Counted from the stretch's first letter, positions 26,073 to 34,943 are shown. The stretch: DNA of 64,000 nt from Rhodospirillaceae bacterium (GCA_018667335.1 JABIVD010000029.1:27381-91380); one strand, 5' to 3'. Made by a program: numbers and translations. The notes: a model not told the origin generated them from the sequence alone.

Positions 26073-28343
26073 ATGAAACGACACGCGCCATATTTGCTGA
26101 TCGGGCTCGTCTTCTGCGCCATGCAGGCGCTCGGATGGATGACCTCGATCGACAACGCGCTGCAGGACCTGCGGCACAAGATCGATGGCCGCCCGGCAAC
26201 GGGAGAGGTCATCCTTGTAGATATCGACACCCGCAGCCTGCGGGCCATCGATGTCTGGCCCTGGCCCCGCTCTCTTCACGGCGCGCTTGTGGACCGACTG
26301 GTCGCCGACGGGGCCGAACGGATTGCCTTCGATATCGACTTCAGCTCCAGGTCCACCGACATCGAGGACCGGACCTTCGCCGACGCGCTTGCCCGATCCG
26401 ACGGGCGCGTTGTCCTCGCGGCACTTCAGCAGGTCACCCACAACCAGGACGGCGCCGAGAGCCTGGTCTTCAATGCGCCGATCGGAATGCTTCGCGACCA
26501 CGTGACGCTGGGGCTGGTCAATGTCTTCCCCGGCACGGATTCCTTCATCCGTCAGTATCGTTCCGGTACGGAAGTCGCCGGTCGCTTCGTATCCTCTCTG
26601 CCCTTCGCCCTGGCGGAGCAGAGCGGCGACGGCCTATCTGAAATCACGATCGATTACGGCATTCGACCGACAACGATTCCACGTGTGTCCTTTGTGGATG
26701 TCCTCGCCGGGAACATCCCGCCGGGAACGTTCGACGGCAAGGCCGTGGTGGTCGGCGCGACCGCGCTCGAGCTCGGCGATCAGTTCGCCGCGCCCGTCTA
26801 TGGCGTGATCGATGGGCCGATGCTCCAGGCGATGGCCTACGAAACAATCGTCCAGGATCGCGACATTATCCCCGTTGGCAATCTGCCCGCCATGCTCGGC
26901 ATCATGACGCTGGCGGTGCTGTGGGCGTTCATGACCCGGCACCACTGGGCCGTTCGCGCCACCGCCGTTCTGGCCGCTATCGCAATCGGTCAGATCGCGG
27001 GCCTGCTCGCACTCCATGAAGGCGCCTGGGCTCTGGAGACCGCCGGCGGCACGGGTGCGGTTTTCTGTTGTTTCGCGTTCGAGCTGGTGAAGGATATCGA
27101 GCGTCAGGCGGTGACGATCTTCCAGCAACGGCTGACCCTGGGCCGGAATGCCAAGATGCTGGACCGGGTCGTCTCCGACAGCTTCGATGGCATCGTGGTC
27201 ACCGACGAAGACGGCCAGATCGAAGTCTTCAATGCGGCAGCAGAGACAATATCTGGCATCCGGCGGCGAGACGCGAAGACCCGACATATCGATGAGATCA
27301 TCATCGGGGCGAGCCAGCCGGTTCGTGAATCGATCGAGGCCGGCGATGAAAGCCTCGGCCCTCTTTTGATCGCGCCCATTGAACTTGAGCTCATCTCGGC
27401 GGACGACGACCGGGCGCGGGTGCCCGTTGAAACCAGTGTCAGCCGGTCATCGGTTCCCGAAGCGGTAAGCCGGCGCAAGCGCACCACGCGCGAACGCCCG
27501 ATCTATACTTACACGTTCCGGGACATCACAAATCGCAAGCGCGCCGAGTCCGATCTGATCGCGGCGAAGGAAAGTGCAGAATCGGCCAACCGTGCGAAAA
27601 CCGAATTTCTCGCCAACATGAGCCACGAACTCCGCACGCCGCTCAACGCCGTGATCGGCTTCTCCGAGCTCATGAAGGACGAATCCTTCGGACCCATGGA
27701 AAACGAAGATTATCTCGAATATTCCGGTGTGATCCACGACAGCGGCAATCATCTGCTGTCGGTCATCAACGATATACTCGATATCTCGCGCATCGAAACA
27801 GGGTCGTTCGAACTCGATGACACGCCGTTCGATTTCGCCGACGCACTGGGGGCCTGTGTCCGGATCGCCCAGGGGTGGCAGCTCAAGCAGCCGCGCCGCC
27901 TGGCAGTCGAGATGGCGGAAGATCTCCCCTGGCTCGTGGGCGATGAGAGGTTGGTCCGTCAGGTCACCCTCAACCTGTTGTCGAACGCGTTCAAATTCAC
28001 CGAAGACGATACCGGCATGGTGACCCTGCGCGGATTCGCGCGCGAGGACGGCGCGCTGGTGATCGAGGTCGCCGACAACGGTATCGGCATTCCGGAAGAT
28101 GCGATCCCGCGCCTGACCGAGGCCTTCTATCAGGTCGACGGTACACTCGCCCGCTCCCACGACGGGACCGGCCTGGGCCTGTCCCTCGTCAAGACGTTCG
28201 TCGAGGCGCATCAGGGCGACCTGGCCATCAGCAGCAATATTGGCGTCGGCACCCGTGTCCAGGTCGTGTTTCCCAAGACGCGGGTTTGCGCGCCGTCGGA
28301 GGCCGAAGGCAGTGGCCACGAGGCCGTCATCTTCGCCTCCTGA
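26073..28343 (+). CDS. CHASE2-PAS sensor histidine kinase
   Basis: A 756-residue membrane sensor kinase. N-terminal TM (7-24), then a periplasmic CHASE2 domain (about 30-270; VILVDIDTRSLRAIDVWPWP), two or three TM helices (about 270-340), a PAS domain (about 364-486; DGIVVTDEDGQIEVFNAAAE), a HisKA domain with the phospho-accepting His in FLANMSHELRTPLNAVIGFS (His518), and HATPase_c with N box VTLNLLSNAFKFT, DNGIGIPEDAI and GTGLGLSLVKTF. AAGGT precedes the ATG at 26073; in-frame ATGs at 26016 and 26028 fall in the hairpin or repeat. No response regulator is adjacent. Confidence 0.9.
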   Translation: MKRHAPYLLIGLVFCAMQALGWMTSIDNALQDLRHKIDGRPATGEVILVDIDTRSLRAIDVWPWPRSLHGALVDRLVADGAERIAFDIDFSSRSTDIEDRTFADALARSDGRVVLAALQQVTHNQDGAESLVFNAPIGMLRDHVTLGLVNVFPGTDSFIRQYRSGTEVAGRFVSSLPFALAEQSGDGLSEITIDYGIRPTTIPRVSFVDVLAGNIPPGTFDGKAVVVGATALELGDQFAAPVYGVIDGPMLQAMAYETIVQDRDIIPVGNLPAMLGIMTLAVLWAFMTRHHWAVRATAVLAAIAIGQIAGLLALHEGAWALETAGGTGAVFCCFAFELVKDIERQAVTIFQQRLTLGRNAKMLDRVVSDSFDGIVVTDEDGQIEVFNAAAETISGIRRRDAKTRHIDEIIIGASQPVRESIEAGDESLGPLLIAPIELELISADDDRARVPVETSVSRSSVPEAVSRRKRTTRERPIYTYTFRDITNRKRAESDLIAAKESAESANRAKTEFLANMSHELRTPLNAVIGFSELMKDESFGPMENEDYLEYSGVIHDSGNHLLSVINDILDISRIETGSFELDDTPFDFADALGACVRIAQGWQLKQPRRLAVEMAEDLPWLVGDERLVRQVTLNLLSNAFKFTEDDTGMVTLRGFAREDGALVIEVADNGIGIPEDAIPRLTEAFYQVDGTLARSHDGTGLGLSLVKTFVEAHQGDLAISSNIGVGTRVQVVFPKTRVCAPSEAEGSGHEAVIFAS

Positions 28344-28422
28344 CCACCACGCGGCAGCTTGCTGTTAACAAAATTGCGCTAACATCCTAGCCCCGGTTGG
28401 CGGTTCATGAAGAACCGCGACA

Positions 28423-30246
28423 ATGAGAGCAGCGATGACGTCAGTGCGCGACCAAACCTCACCCGGCCTCTGGCGTTGGGCGGGCCTTCGCGAAATCTTC
28501 GCGATCGACCTGCGCACCCTGGCCCTGTTCCGGATCGGGCTGGCCGTGATGATCGTCGCCGACCTGATTCTCAGGGCCCGCGACCTGCGCGCCCATTACA
28601 CCGATTTCGGAATCATGCCCCGCGCCGTCATCGACGGCTTCATGCATCCGGCGTCGTTCTCATTGCATCTGATGAGCGGCGCAGCCTGGTTCCAGGCCCT
28701 GTTATTCCTGCTCGCCGGTCTGCTCGCACTGTTGCTTATGGCTGGCTACCGTACGCGGCTCGTGACGGTGTTGAGCTGGGTGATGTTGGTCTCCCTACAG
28801 ATGCGCAACCCGATGATCCTGTCGGGTGAGGATAATCTTCTGGTCCTCCTTCTGTTCTGGGCGATGTTTCTGCCCATCGGCGCCCGTTACTCGGTGGACG
28901 CCGCCCTCGACGACAGGTCCGCAGATACACCCAACCGGTTCGTGTCGATCGCCAGCGCCGCGCTGTTGATACAGGGCATGTCCATGTACTTGTTCAGCGC
29001 GTTCCTGAAATCTGATGCGCGCTGGGTACCTGACGGGACCGCCGTCTACTTTGCACTCCAGCTCGACTATCTCGTCACCCCCCTGGCGCTCTGGTTCCGG
29101 CAGTTCGAGGCGTTGCTCCAGGGGCTGACCTACTATGTCTGGGGGCTGGAGCTGATCGGCCCGATCCTGATCTTCTCGCCAATCCTTCATCGACCCCTGC
29201 GCGCGCTGTTTCAGCTCGCCTTCATGTCGATGCATTTTGGCTTTTTTCTGTTCCTGCAGATCGGGCTGTTTCCCTTTGTCAGCATTCTGATGAACCTGAC
29301 CTTCACGCAAGGATGGGTCTGGGACTGGCTCGCCACCCGCCTGCGGCGCCCGTCCGGCGCGGGCATGGTGATCTACTATGACCGGGACTGTGACTTCTGT
29401 TTCAAGATATGCCGCCTGCTCAAGACCTTCCTGATTTTGTCCGACGCGCCCATCAGGCCGGCCCAGTCGAAGCCGGACGTGTATGCGCTCATGCAGGAGC
29501 ATGACAGCTGGGTCGTCCGCGATGGCCTTGGCCGGGATCATGTGCGCTGGCAGGCGATGCATGCCGTCTTCGTCGCGTCGCCCGTCTTTTTCTGGCTCGC
29601 GGGCCTGATCGCGCTGCGGCGAGGCGGTGACCGAATCTATGGATTTGTAGCGCGCAACCGCGGCCGGTTAAGCCGGTTCACGGCTCGCGCGCTGCCCTTC
29701 CGTTCCGTGCAGATCAAGCCATCCCTCCCGGGGCAGCTTCTCGCGCTCGGGTTTACGGGCTTTGTTCTGACCCAGAATTTGTCGACCCTGCCCGCGCTGT
29801 CGTTCCGGCTGGGCGATTCCTTTATCGCCGTGCGTCAGGCCCTGAACCTCTACCAAAACTGGACCATGTTCGCGCCGCACCCGGAAATCACCAGCCCCTG
29901 GCCCGTGATTCCCGGCACACTGCGCGACGGCACGGCGGTCGATGTCTACAACCACGCGCATGGTGCTCCGTCGCTTGAGAAGCCGGCGATCGTGTCCCAC
30001 GTCTATGAGAATTATCGCTGGCGCAAATATCTCTCAAACATCGAGGACCGCAGCTACGAACCCGACGCCGGTGACTCAGCGCTACAATACGGGCGCTATC
30101 TTTGCCGCCGCTGGAACGAGGATACACCCGTCGGACAAGAGCTCGCGCGATTCGAAATCCTGTTTCCCGTGGAGTGGACCAACCCGCCCGGCCAGCCGAA
30201 GCGGTTCAAAACCCGCCGCGTCTGGGTGCATGAGTGCTTCGGTTGA
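28423..30246 (+). CDS. HTTM-domain membrane protein fused to a DCC thiol-oxidoreductase-like domain
   Basis: A 607-residue fusion (602 from the alternative ATG at 28438). The N-terminal part (about 30-305) has six to eight hydrophobic helices in the HTTM pattern related to vitamin K-dependent gamma-carboxylases (AVMIVADLILRARDLRAHYT, MRNPMILSGEDNLL). It is followed at about 315-430 by a DCC1-like domain with cysteines in YYDRDCDFCFKICR (Cys323, Cys326, Cys330), then another TM helix and a C-terminal region with NWTMFAPHP, as in other HTTM proteins. It stands alone and ends before a bidirectional hairpin. Biochemical role is unknown. Confidence 0.8.
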   Translation: MRAAMTSVRDQTSPGLWRWAGLREIFAIDLRTLALFRIGLAVMIVADLILRARDLRAHYTDFGIMPRAVIDGFMHPASFSLHLMSGAAWFQALLFLLAGLLALLLMAGYRTRLVTVLSWVMLVSLQMRNPMILSGEDNLLVLLLFWAMFLPIGARYSVDAALDDRSADTPNRFVSIASAALLIQGMSMYLFSAFLKSDARWVPDGTAVYFALQLDYLVTPLALWFRQFEALLQGLTYYVWGLELIGPILIFSPILHRPLRALFQLAFMSMHFGFFLFLQIGLFPFVSILMNLTFTQGWVWDWLATRLRRPSGAGMVIYYDRDCDFCFKICRLLKTFLILSDAPIRPAQSKPDVYALMQEHDSWVVRDGLGRDHVRWQAMHAVFVASPVFFWLAGLIALRRGGDRIYGFVARNRGRLSRFTARALPFRSVQIKPSLPGQLLALGFTGFVLTQNLSTLPALSFRLGDSFIAVRQALNLYQNWTMFAPHPEITSPWPVIPGTLRDGTAVDVYNHAHGAPSLEKPAIVSHVYENYRWRKYLSNIEDRSYEPDAGDSALQYGRYLCRRWNEDTPVGQELARFEILFPVEWTNPPGQPKRFKTRRVWVHECFG

Positions 30247-30277
30247 GAGCCCCCCGAAACGGTGTGATGGGAACGAC

Positions 30278-30309
30278 AAAGGGCCCGACGGAGGTCCGTC
30301 GGGCCCTTT
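30278..30309. terminator. Bidirectional Rho-independent-like terminator
   Basis: AAAGGGCCCGACGGA (30278-30292) is complementary to TCCGTCGGGCCCTTT (30295-30309), a 15-base arm that folds with a short loop. A-rich and T-rich ends flank it on both strands, so it can end the HTTM transcript (+) and the tRNA-Gly transcript (-). Confidence 0.8.
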
Positions 30310-30315
30310 GAGAAT

Positions 30316-30390
30316 TGGAGCGGGAAACGAGATTCGAACTCGCGACCCTCACGTTGGCAACGTGATGCTCTACCACTGAGCTATTCCCGC
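30316..30390 (-). tRNA. tRNA-Gly (anticodon GCC)
   Basis: The minus strand reads GCGGGAATAGCTCAGTGGTA at the 5' end. It has a 7-bp acceptor stem (GCGGGAA with TTCCCGC), D-arm GCTC/GAGC, anticodon arm CACGT-TGCCAA-CGTG giving GCC, T-arm with GTTCGAATC and an encoded CCA end at 30316-30318. Length is 75 bases. All four stems pair properly. Confidence 0.97.
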
Positions 30391-30515
30391 ATCGAGAAGC
30401 CGGACATAACCGCAACCGGCGATCGATTTCAAGTGCCGATCGATGGGTTTCGTTCAATTCCCTCACATTCGCACCGGCTACCCACGTCGCGACAAAGCCG
30501 GTATATCCCCCAATT

Positions 30516-31019
30516 ATGACTGGTCCCCATGATACGGAAGCACCGCTGCTCGCCCGGTTGAGCGCACTGGACATCCCGGTGGAGATCCACCGGCATCCGC
30601 CGCTACACACCGTGGCGGAGTCCCGGGAACTGCGCGGGACCCTGCCCGGCGGCCATATCAAGAATCTCTTTTTGCGCGACAAGAAACGCAACCAGTGGCT
30701 GGTCACCGTCCTCGAGGACGCCACGGTCGACCTCAAGGCCCTGCGCCACACGCTCGGCGCCAGCGGCAACCTGAGCTTCGGCAGTGCTGATTTGCTCGCC
30801 GCCTCGCTCGGCGTCGCGCCGGGCTCCGTGACACCATTCGCGGTCATACATGACGCCGACGAGGTCGTGACCATGGTGCTCGATCGGGCAATTCTCGATC
30901 ACGACCCGATCAACGCCCACCCGCTGCACAACGAAGCCACAGCCGCGATCGCGCGGGACGATCTGCTGCGTTTTCTGGCAGCGTGCGGCCACCCGCCGGA
31001 ACTGATCGATCTCGATTAG
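30516..31019 (+). CDS. YbaK/ProX-type prolyl-tRNA editing deacylase
   Basis: A 167-residue stand-alone trans-editing domain that hydrolyses mischarged aminoacyl-tRNA (ProXp-ala/PrdX class: Ala-tRNA-Pro, inferred). It starts like PrdX (LLARLSALDIPVEIHRHPPL), with the catalytic-lysine region GGHIKNLFLRDKK near 45-57 and the conserved NLSFGSADLLAASLGVAPGS and GSVTPFAVIHD parts. Cytoplasmic. It lies 125 bases from the tRNA-Gly, on the opposite strand. It has its own promoter region and is followed by the YbbN-like gene. Confidence 0.88.
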   Translation: MTGPHDTEAPLLARLSALDIPVEIHRHPPLHTVAESRELRGTLPGGHIKNLFLRDKKRNQWLVTVLEDATVDLKALRHTLGASGNLSFGSADLLAASLGVAPGSVTPFAVIHDADEVVTMVLDRAILDHDPINAHPLHNEATAAIARDDLLRFLAACGHPPELIDLD

Positions 31020-31054
31020 TCGCGTCGAATTGCCCGCCCGGGCGCGCCCCAGCG

Positions 31055-31072
31055 CCAATTGAGGTCAATTGG
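31055..31072. promoter_or_regulatory. 18-bp palindrome upstream of the thioredoxin-TPR gene
   Basis: CCAATTGA-GG-TCAATTGG is a perfect 8-bp dyad with a two-base centre, 87 bases before the ATG at 31159. It is a plausible dimeric repressor or activator operator. Confidence 0.4.
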
Positions 31073-31158
31073 GCCCACTCGGGACTTGATAGCCGGGCAG
31101 CGAGGCTCCATCTTCTGCCTCGTACATATAGAAATACGAACCAGGCAGAGTTTTCACG

Positions 31159-32121
31159 ATGGATCCGATCCAGACCGACCCCACAGCCGTCCCCCAGGCC
31201 GCCGCCCAAACTGCTACTGGCGGTGCGTCCGCCGCGGTGATCATGGACGCCGACCAGAACAGCTTCACCCGGGACGTGATCCAGGCATCGCGCGAATACC
31301 CGGTCATCGTCGATTTCTGGGCCACCTGGTGCGGCCCCTGCAAACAGCTGACACCGCTCCTCGAGAAGGTCGTCATGGAAGCCGGCGGCGCTGTGCGCCT
31401 GGTCAAGGTGGACGTGGACAAGGCCCCCGACATCTCCGCGCAGCTGCAGATCAAGTCGATCCCGACTGTCTATGCGTTCCGCGACGGCCAACCGGTGGAC
31501 GGTTTCCAGGGCGCGCTGCCGGAAAGCCAGATCAAGGCCTGGGTAGACCAACTGATCAAAGTGCATGGCGGGGCAGGTGCTGCCGGACCGTCGCCCCTCG
31601 ACGAGGCACTCGACGCGGCCGACACAGCCATGAACGAGGGCGACATCAGCAGCGCCGGCGCGCTCTATGCGCAGGTCCTGAATCAGGAACCCGAGAACCT
31701 CCGTGCGCTGTCGGGCATGGCCCGGGCCTATGTCAAAGGTGGCGCCATCGACAAGGCGCGCGAACTCATCGACGCCGCGAGCGACGAGGCACGCGCGAGC
31801 GAGGACCTCAAGAGCGTGATCTCGGCGGTCGAACTGGCCGAGGCCGGTGCCGTCAATGCGGGCGAGATCGACGCGCTGCGCGCAACCGTCGAGGCCGACC
31901 CGGCCGATCATCAGGCGCGGTTCGACTATGCGGTCGCGGCGTATGCCGCGGGCGACCCCGTCGCCGCCATCGACGCGCTGCTGGAGATTATTCTCCGGGA
32001 GCGCGCCTGGAACGATGAGGGCGCGCGGACCGAGCTGCTCAAGATCTTCGAGGCGCTGGGCCCGACCGATGAGTTCACGGTCGCCGGCCGCCGCAAGCTT
32101 TCCTCGATCCTGTTTTCGTGA
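31159..32121 (+). CDS. Thioredoxin-TPR co-chaperone, YbbN/CnoX family
   Basis: A 320-residue cytoplasmic protein. The thioredoxin domain (about 30-135) has the active site WATWCGPCK with both cysteines, so it should be redox active, unlike E. coli YbbN, which lacks WCGPC. The C-terminal half (about 150-320) is helical TPR-like (EGDISSAGALYAQVLNQEPE, ALSGMARAYVKGGAIDKARE). Members deliver clients to chaperones and protect them during oxidative stress. It is followed 24 bases later by the Lon-N protein, then Trm112 and DUF971, a proteostasis-flavoured run. Confidence 0.92.
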   Translation: MDPIQTDPTAVPQAAAQTATGGASAAVIMDADQNSFTRDVIQASREYPVIVDFWATWCGPCKQLTPLLEKVVMEAGGAVRLVKVDVDKAPDISAQLQIKSIPTVYAFRDGQPVDGFQGALPESQIKAWVDQLIKVHGGAGAAGPSPLDEALDAADTAMNEGDISSAGALYAQVLNQEPENLRALSGMARAYVKGGAIDKARELIDAASDEARASEDLKSVISAVELAEAGAVNAGEIDALRATVEADPADHQARFDYAVAAYAAGDPVAAIDALLEIILRERAWNDEGARTELLKIFEALGPTDEFTVAGRRKLSSILFS

Positions 32122-32145
32122 GCTCCGTCTCATGAACTCCCCCTC

Positions 32146-32835
32146 ATGAACACCGGCGCGCCGGACTCGCCTCTCAATGCACTTCCGGGTGAGCTGCCCC
32201 TGTTTCCCCTGAACGGCGTCTTGTTGCTGCCGCGCGGCACCATGCCCCTGAACGTCTTCGAGCCGCGTTATCTGGCGATGGTCGATGCCGCGCTCGCGAG
32301 CGGGCGCATGATCGGCATCATCCAGCCCGCCGCCGACGGCACCGTCGGGCTGTCCGCGCCGGACGGCACCAATCTCTACCGGACCGGATGTGCCGGGCGA
32401 ATCACCGGATTTCAGGAGACCGAGGACGGGCGCTACCTGATCGAGCTGCGTGGCATCTGCCGCTTCGACCTTGCCGAGGAGCTTGAGCTCCGCGACGGCT
32501 ATCGGCGCGTGCGGCCGGATTTTGCGCCCTATCACCGCGACCTCACGCCGGACGCCGACACCGCAGATGACACACCCATCGAGCGGGACCGGCTGCTCAG
32601 CGGCCTCAAGGGCTACTTCGAACACCAGAGTATCGCCGCCGACTGGGACGCCCTGGTCAAGACGCCAGACGAACGTCTGGTGACGACCCTGTCGATGGTC
32701 TGCCCGTTCGATCCGGCCGAAAAGCAGGTCCTTTTGGAGGCCGAAACTCTGGCCCAGCGCTGCAAGCTGCTGATCGGCTTCGTCGAATCCGCCTTGCGCG
32801 CCGACAATGACAACGGCAACACTGCGCTGAACTAA
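32146..32835 (+). CDS. Lon N-terminal substrate-binding domain protein
   Basis: A 229-residue protein consisting only of the Lon/PUA-like N-terminal domain, without ATPase or protease domains. Typical segments are LPLFPLNGVLLLPRGTMPL, NVFEPRYLAMVDAALASG and GCAGRITGFQETEDGRYLIE. It follows the YbbN-like gene and precedes Trm112 by 9 bases. In alphaproteobacteria this gene is commonly beside ybbN. It may act as an adaptor or protein-quality factor; the activity is not established. Confidence 0.92.
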   Translation: MNTGAPDSPLNALPGELPLFPLNGVLLLPRGTMPLNVFEPRYLAMVDAALASGRMIGIIQPAADGTVGLSAPDGTNLYRTGCAGRITGFQETEDGRYLIELRGICRFDLAEELELRDGYRRVRPDFAPYHRDLTPDADTADDTPIERDRLLSGLKGYFEHQSIAADWDALVKTPDERLVTTLSMVCPFDPAEKQVLLEAETLAQRCKLLIGFVESALRADNDNGNTALN

Positions 32836-32844
32836 GGAGCGTTC

Positions 32845-33057
32845 ATGACCACCCCCGACACAAAAGCGGGCACGACGAAAGTCGATCCGAAATTGCTGGA
32901 GATACTCGTCTGCCCGGTCACCAAGGGGCCGTTGGACTATGACGCTGCGGCCCAGGAGCTGATCAGCAAGCAGGCCGGCCTCGCCTATCCGATCCGCAAC
33001 GGCATCCCGATCATGCTGGCCGACGAAGCACGGGCGCTCGACGCCGACGGCAAGTAG
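32845..33057 (+). CDS. Trm112 family protein
   Basis: A 70-residue protein of the Trm112/UPF0434 (YcaR) family, with [40 protein letters not shown] and the usual length. It carries one cysteine in LVCPVTKG, as many bacterial members do, rather than a full zinc site. In eukaryotes Trm112 activates methyltransferases; the bacterial role is less clear. AAGGAG precedes the ATG. It sits in the run with Lon-N upstream and DUF971 downstream. Confidence 0.93.
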   Translation: MTTPDTKAGTTKVDPKLLEILVCPVTKGPLDYDAAAQELISKQAGLAYPIRNGIPIMLADEARALDADGK

Positions 33058-33110
33058 CCGTTGCGCGTATCGATGCCCCCGACGGCACAAAACACGGCGG
33101 CCATAAACAC

Positions 33111-33470
33111 GTGAGCGATCCCTGGCCCACCGACCTTCGCTACAGCAAGGAAACGAAGCAACTGACCGTCACCTTTGATGACGGTGTCGAGCACGCGCTG
33201 CCGGCGGAGTATATGCGGGTCTACAGCCCGTCAGCCGAGGTCCGCGGTCACGGCGCCGACGAGCGCAAGATCGTGCCGGGACGGCGACACATCGGAATCA
33301 TGAAAATCGAACAGGTGGGCAACTACGCCGTGCGACTGCATTTCGATGATTTGCACGATACGGGCCTGTTCACCTGGGCCTATCTGCGTGAGCTCGGCGA
33401 GAAACACACCGAATGGTGGGCGCAGTATTTGGCGGACCTGGAAACGCGCAACCTATCCCGCGATCCCTGA
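33111..33470 (+). CDS. DUF971 / gamma-butyrobetaine hydroxylase-like N-terminal domain protein
   Basis: A 119-residue protein with the DUF971 fold: DLRYSKETKQLTVTFDDGVE, LPAEYMRVYSPSAEVRGHG and DLHDTGLFTWAYLRELGEK. Members are small, often linked to iron-sulfur or Mrp-type proteins, and correspond to the N-terminal domain of gamma-butyrobetaine hydroxylase. The start is GTG at 33111. It is convergent with the UbiH-type gene, only 2 bases apart. Function here is unproven. Confidence 0.9.
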   Translation: MSDPWPTDLRYSKETKQLTVTFDDGVEHALPAEYMRVYSPSAEVRGHGADERKIVPGRRHIGIMKIEQVGNYAVRLHFDDLHDTGLFTWAYLRELGEKHTEWWAQYLADLETRNLSRDP

Positions 33471-33472
33471 GC

Positions 33473-34729
33473 CTAAAGCGCCTCGCCGCGCACCAGCCGC
33501 GGCAGGTCGCCCACGACACCCATCGCATGGCGCATCGAAAAACGTCGGGCGGCCGGTATGGCATTGACGATGCCCAGACCCAGATCCCGTGTCGCGCGCA
33601 GCGGCGCGATATCGTTTGAGAACAGCCGCAGCAGATTGTCGGTCACGACCGCCAGCAGCATGTTGTCGAAGCGCCGCCAGCGTTCGTAATCCGCGAGGAT
33701 ATCCGGATCGCCGATGTCGCGACCGAGCCGGCGCGCATCCACGACCACTTCGGCCAGCGCCGCCACATCGCGAATGCCCATGTTTAGGCCCTGGCCAGCA
33801 ATGGGGTGAATCCCGTGGGCGGCATCCCCGACGAGCGCCAGGCGCTGGTCCGTATAGCGCGCCGCATGGCTGAGCCCCAGCGGATGCACCCAGCGCGGAC
33901 TGGCCAGCGCGATCTCCCCCAGAAACCCGCCGACCCGCTGCGCGAGTTCCGCGGTGAACGCGTCGTCGTCAAAGGTGCGGATCGCGGGCACCAGATCGTT
34001 GGCCTCGCTCCACACGATGGACGCGGCATGGCGCAGTTCCCCGGACGCCGATCGGATGGGTGTCTCGAGGTCACGCAGCGGCAGGATCGCGAAGGGTCCG
34101 CCCGGCAGGAAACGCTCATGGGCTATGTTCTGGTGCGGGCGTTCATGGGCAATCGTGCACACGAAGCTGGACTGGTTGTAGCGCCATTCGGTCACCGGGA
34201 TCCGGGCCTCCCGGCGCATGGATGAGCCCCGCCCGTCGCAGGCAAAGATCACCCGTGCACGAACTTCCCGATCATCGTCGAGGCGGATCGAAACGCCGCC
34301 CGACCCTCGTTTGACGGACTCTATGGTCGCCGGCGCGAACAGCGCGATGTGCGGCGATGCCGCGGCGGCGGCCAGAAGCGGCCCGCGGATGTCGCGGTTC
34401 TCGAGGATATAACCGAGCGGATCGTCCCCGACTTCGTGATGGTCGAAATGCAGGAACATCAACGCATCGCCGTCGCTGACCCGGATCGTGTCGATCGGAC
34501 AGGATTTCGGCGCCAGATCCGGCCACAAGCCGATCCCGTCGAGCACATTCGCGCTGCCCGTCGCGATCGCCGTCGTGCGCCCGTCGAACGCGGGATCAAT
34601 GAAACTCGACGGATCGGTCCGGTCCACCACCGCGACCTCGATCCCGGCACTCGCCAGCGCATGGGCGAGGGTCAGCCCGGCCATGCCGGCGCCGACGATG
34701 ATGGCTTCAACGGTCTGGGTGGCGCTCAT
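33473..34729 (-). CDS. UbiH/UbiF/VisC family FAD-dependent monooxygenase
   Basis: A 418-residue class A flavoprotein hydroxylase, probably acting in ubiquinone biosynthesis. The FAD Rossmann motif is AIIVGAGMAGLTLAHALASA (residues 9-28), the middle DG-type motif appears as VIFACDGRGSSMRREARI, and the C-terminal GD motif is LVGDAAHGIHPIAGQGLNMG. The ATG at 34729 is preferred over the in-frame start at 34816. It is divergent from glnK with a 283-base spacer. Which ring position it hydroxylates cannot be told from sequence. Confidence 0.9.
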   Translation of the reverse strand: MSATQTVEAIIVGAGMAGLTLAHALASAGIEVAVVDRTDPSSFIDPAFDGRTTAIATGSANVLDGIGLWPDLAPKSCPIDTIRVSDGDALMFLHFDHHEVGDDPLGYILENRDIRGPLLAAAAASPHIALFAPATIESVKRGSGGVSIRLDDDREVRARVIFACDGRGSSMRREARIPVTEWRYNQSSFVCTIAHERPHQNIAHERFLPGGPFAILPLRDLETPIRSASGELRHAASIVWSEANDLVPAIRTFDDDAFTAELAQRVGGFLGEIALASPRWVHPLGLSHAARYTDQRLALVGDAAHGIHPIAGQGLNMGIRDVAALAEVVVDARRLGRDIGDPDILADYERWRRFDNMLLAVVTDNLLRLFSNDIAPLRATRDLGLGIVNAIPAARRFSMRHAMGVVGDLPRLVRGEAL

Positions 34730-34926
34730 GCGGGAAACTTGGCCCGCCATTGCCGCAAAGTCTAGGCGCGGCACGAGGATCACGATGCGGCGATTCCGCA
34801 CAAAGACAATGCCCAAAAATTAGGCGCGCCAGAACGACTGGACAAAATTTGTGCACTTATGCTCGGGGGCTTTGGAAGTGAATCTTATAACCTATTGTTT
34901 ATATGATGTTTTCCTTATCCACGTGT

Positions 34927-34943
34927 TTGGCACGCCTCTTGTA
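34927..34943 (+). promoter_or_regulatory. Sigma-54 (-24/-12) promoter for glnK-amtB
   Basis: TTGGCACGCCTCTTGTA matches the RpoN consensus TTGGCACG-N4-TTGCA with correct GG-N10 spacing and one deviation (GT instead of GC at -12). It lies 70 bases upstream of the glnK ATG. The rest of the 283-base gap is AT-richer, with a lone TGCAC at 34852 as a weak NtrC half-site. Confidence 0.75.

Noticed and set aside
30910..33090. 726-residue minus-strand ORF opposite ybbN-like, Lon-N and Trm112 genes
   Set aside because: It is a high-GC shadow in antisense to four well-recognised genes, with Arg/Gly/Asp-rich composition and no domain.
34852..34870. NtrC enhancer site upstream of glnK
   Set aside because: Only a TGCAC half-site is visible; the matching GGTGC arm is not found at the proper distance.
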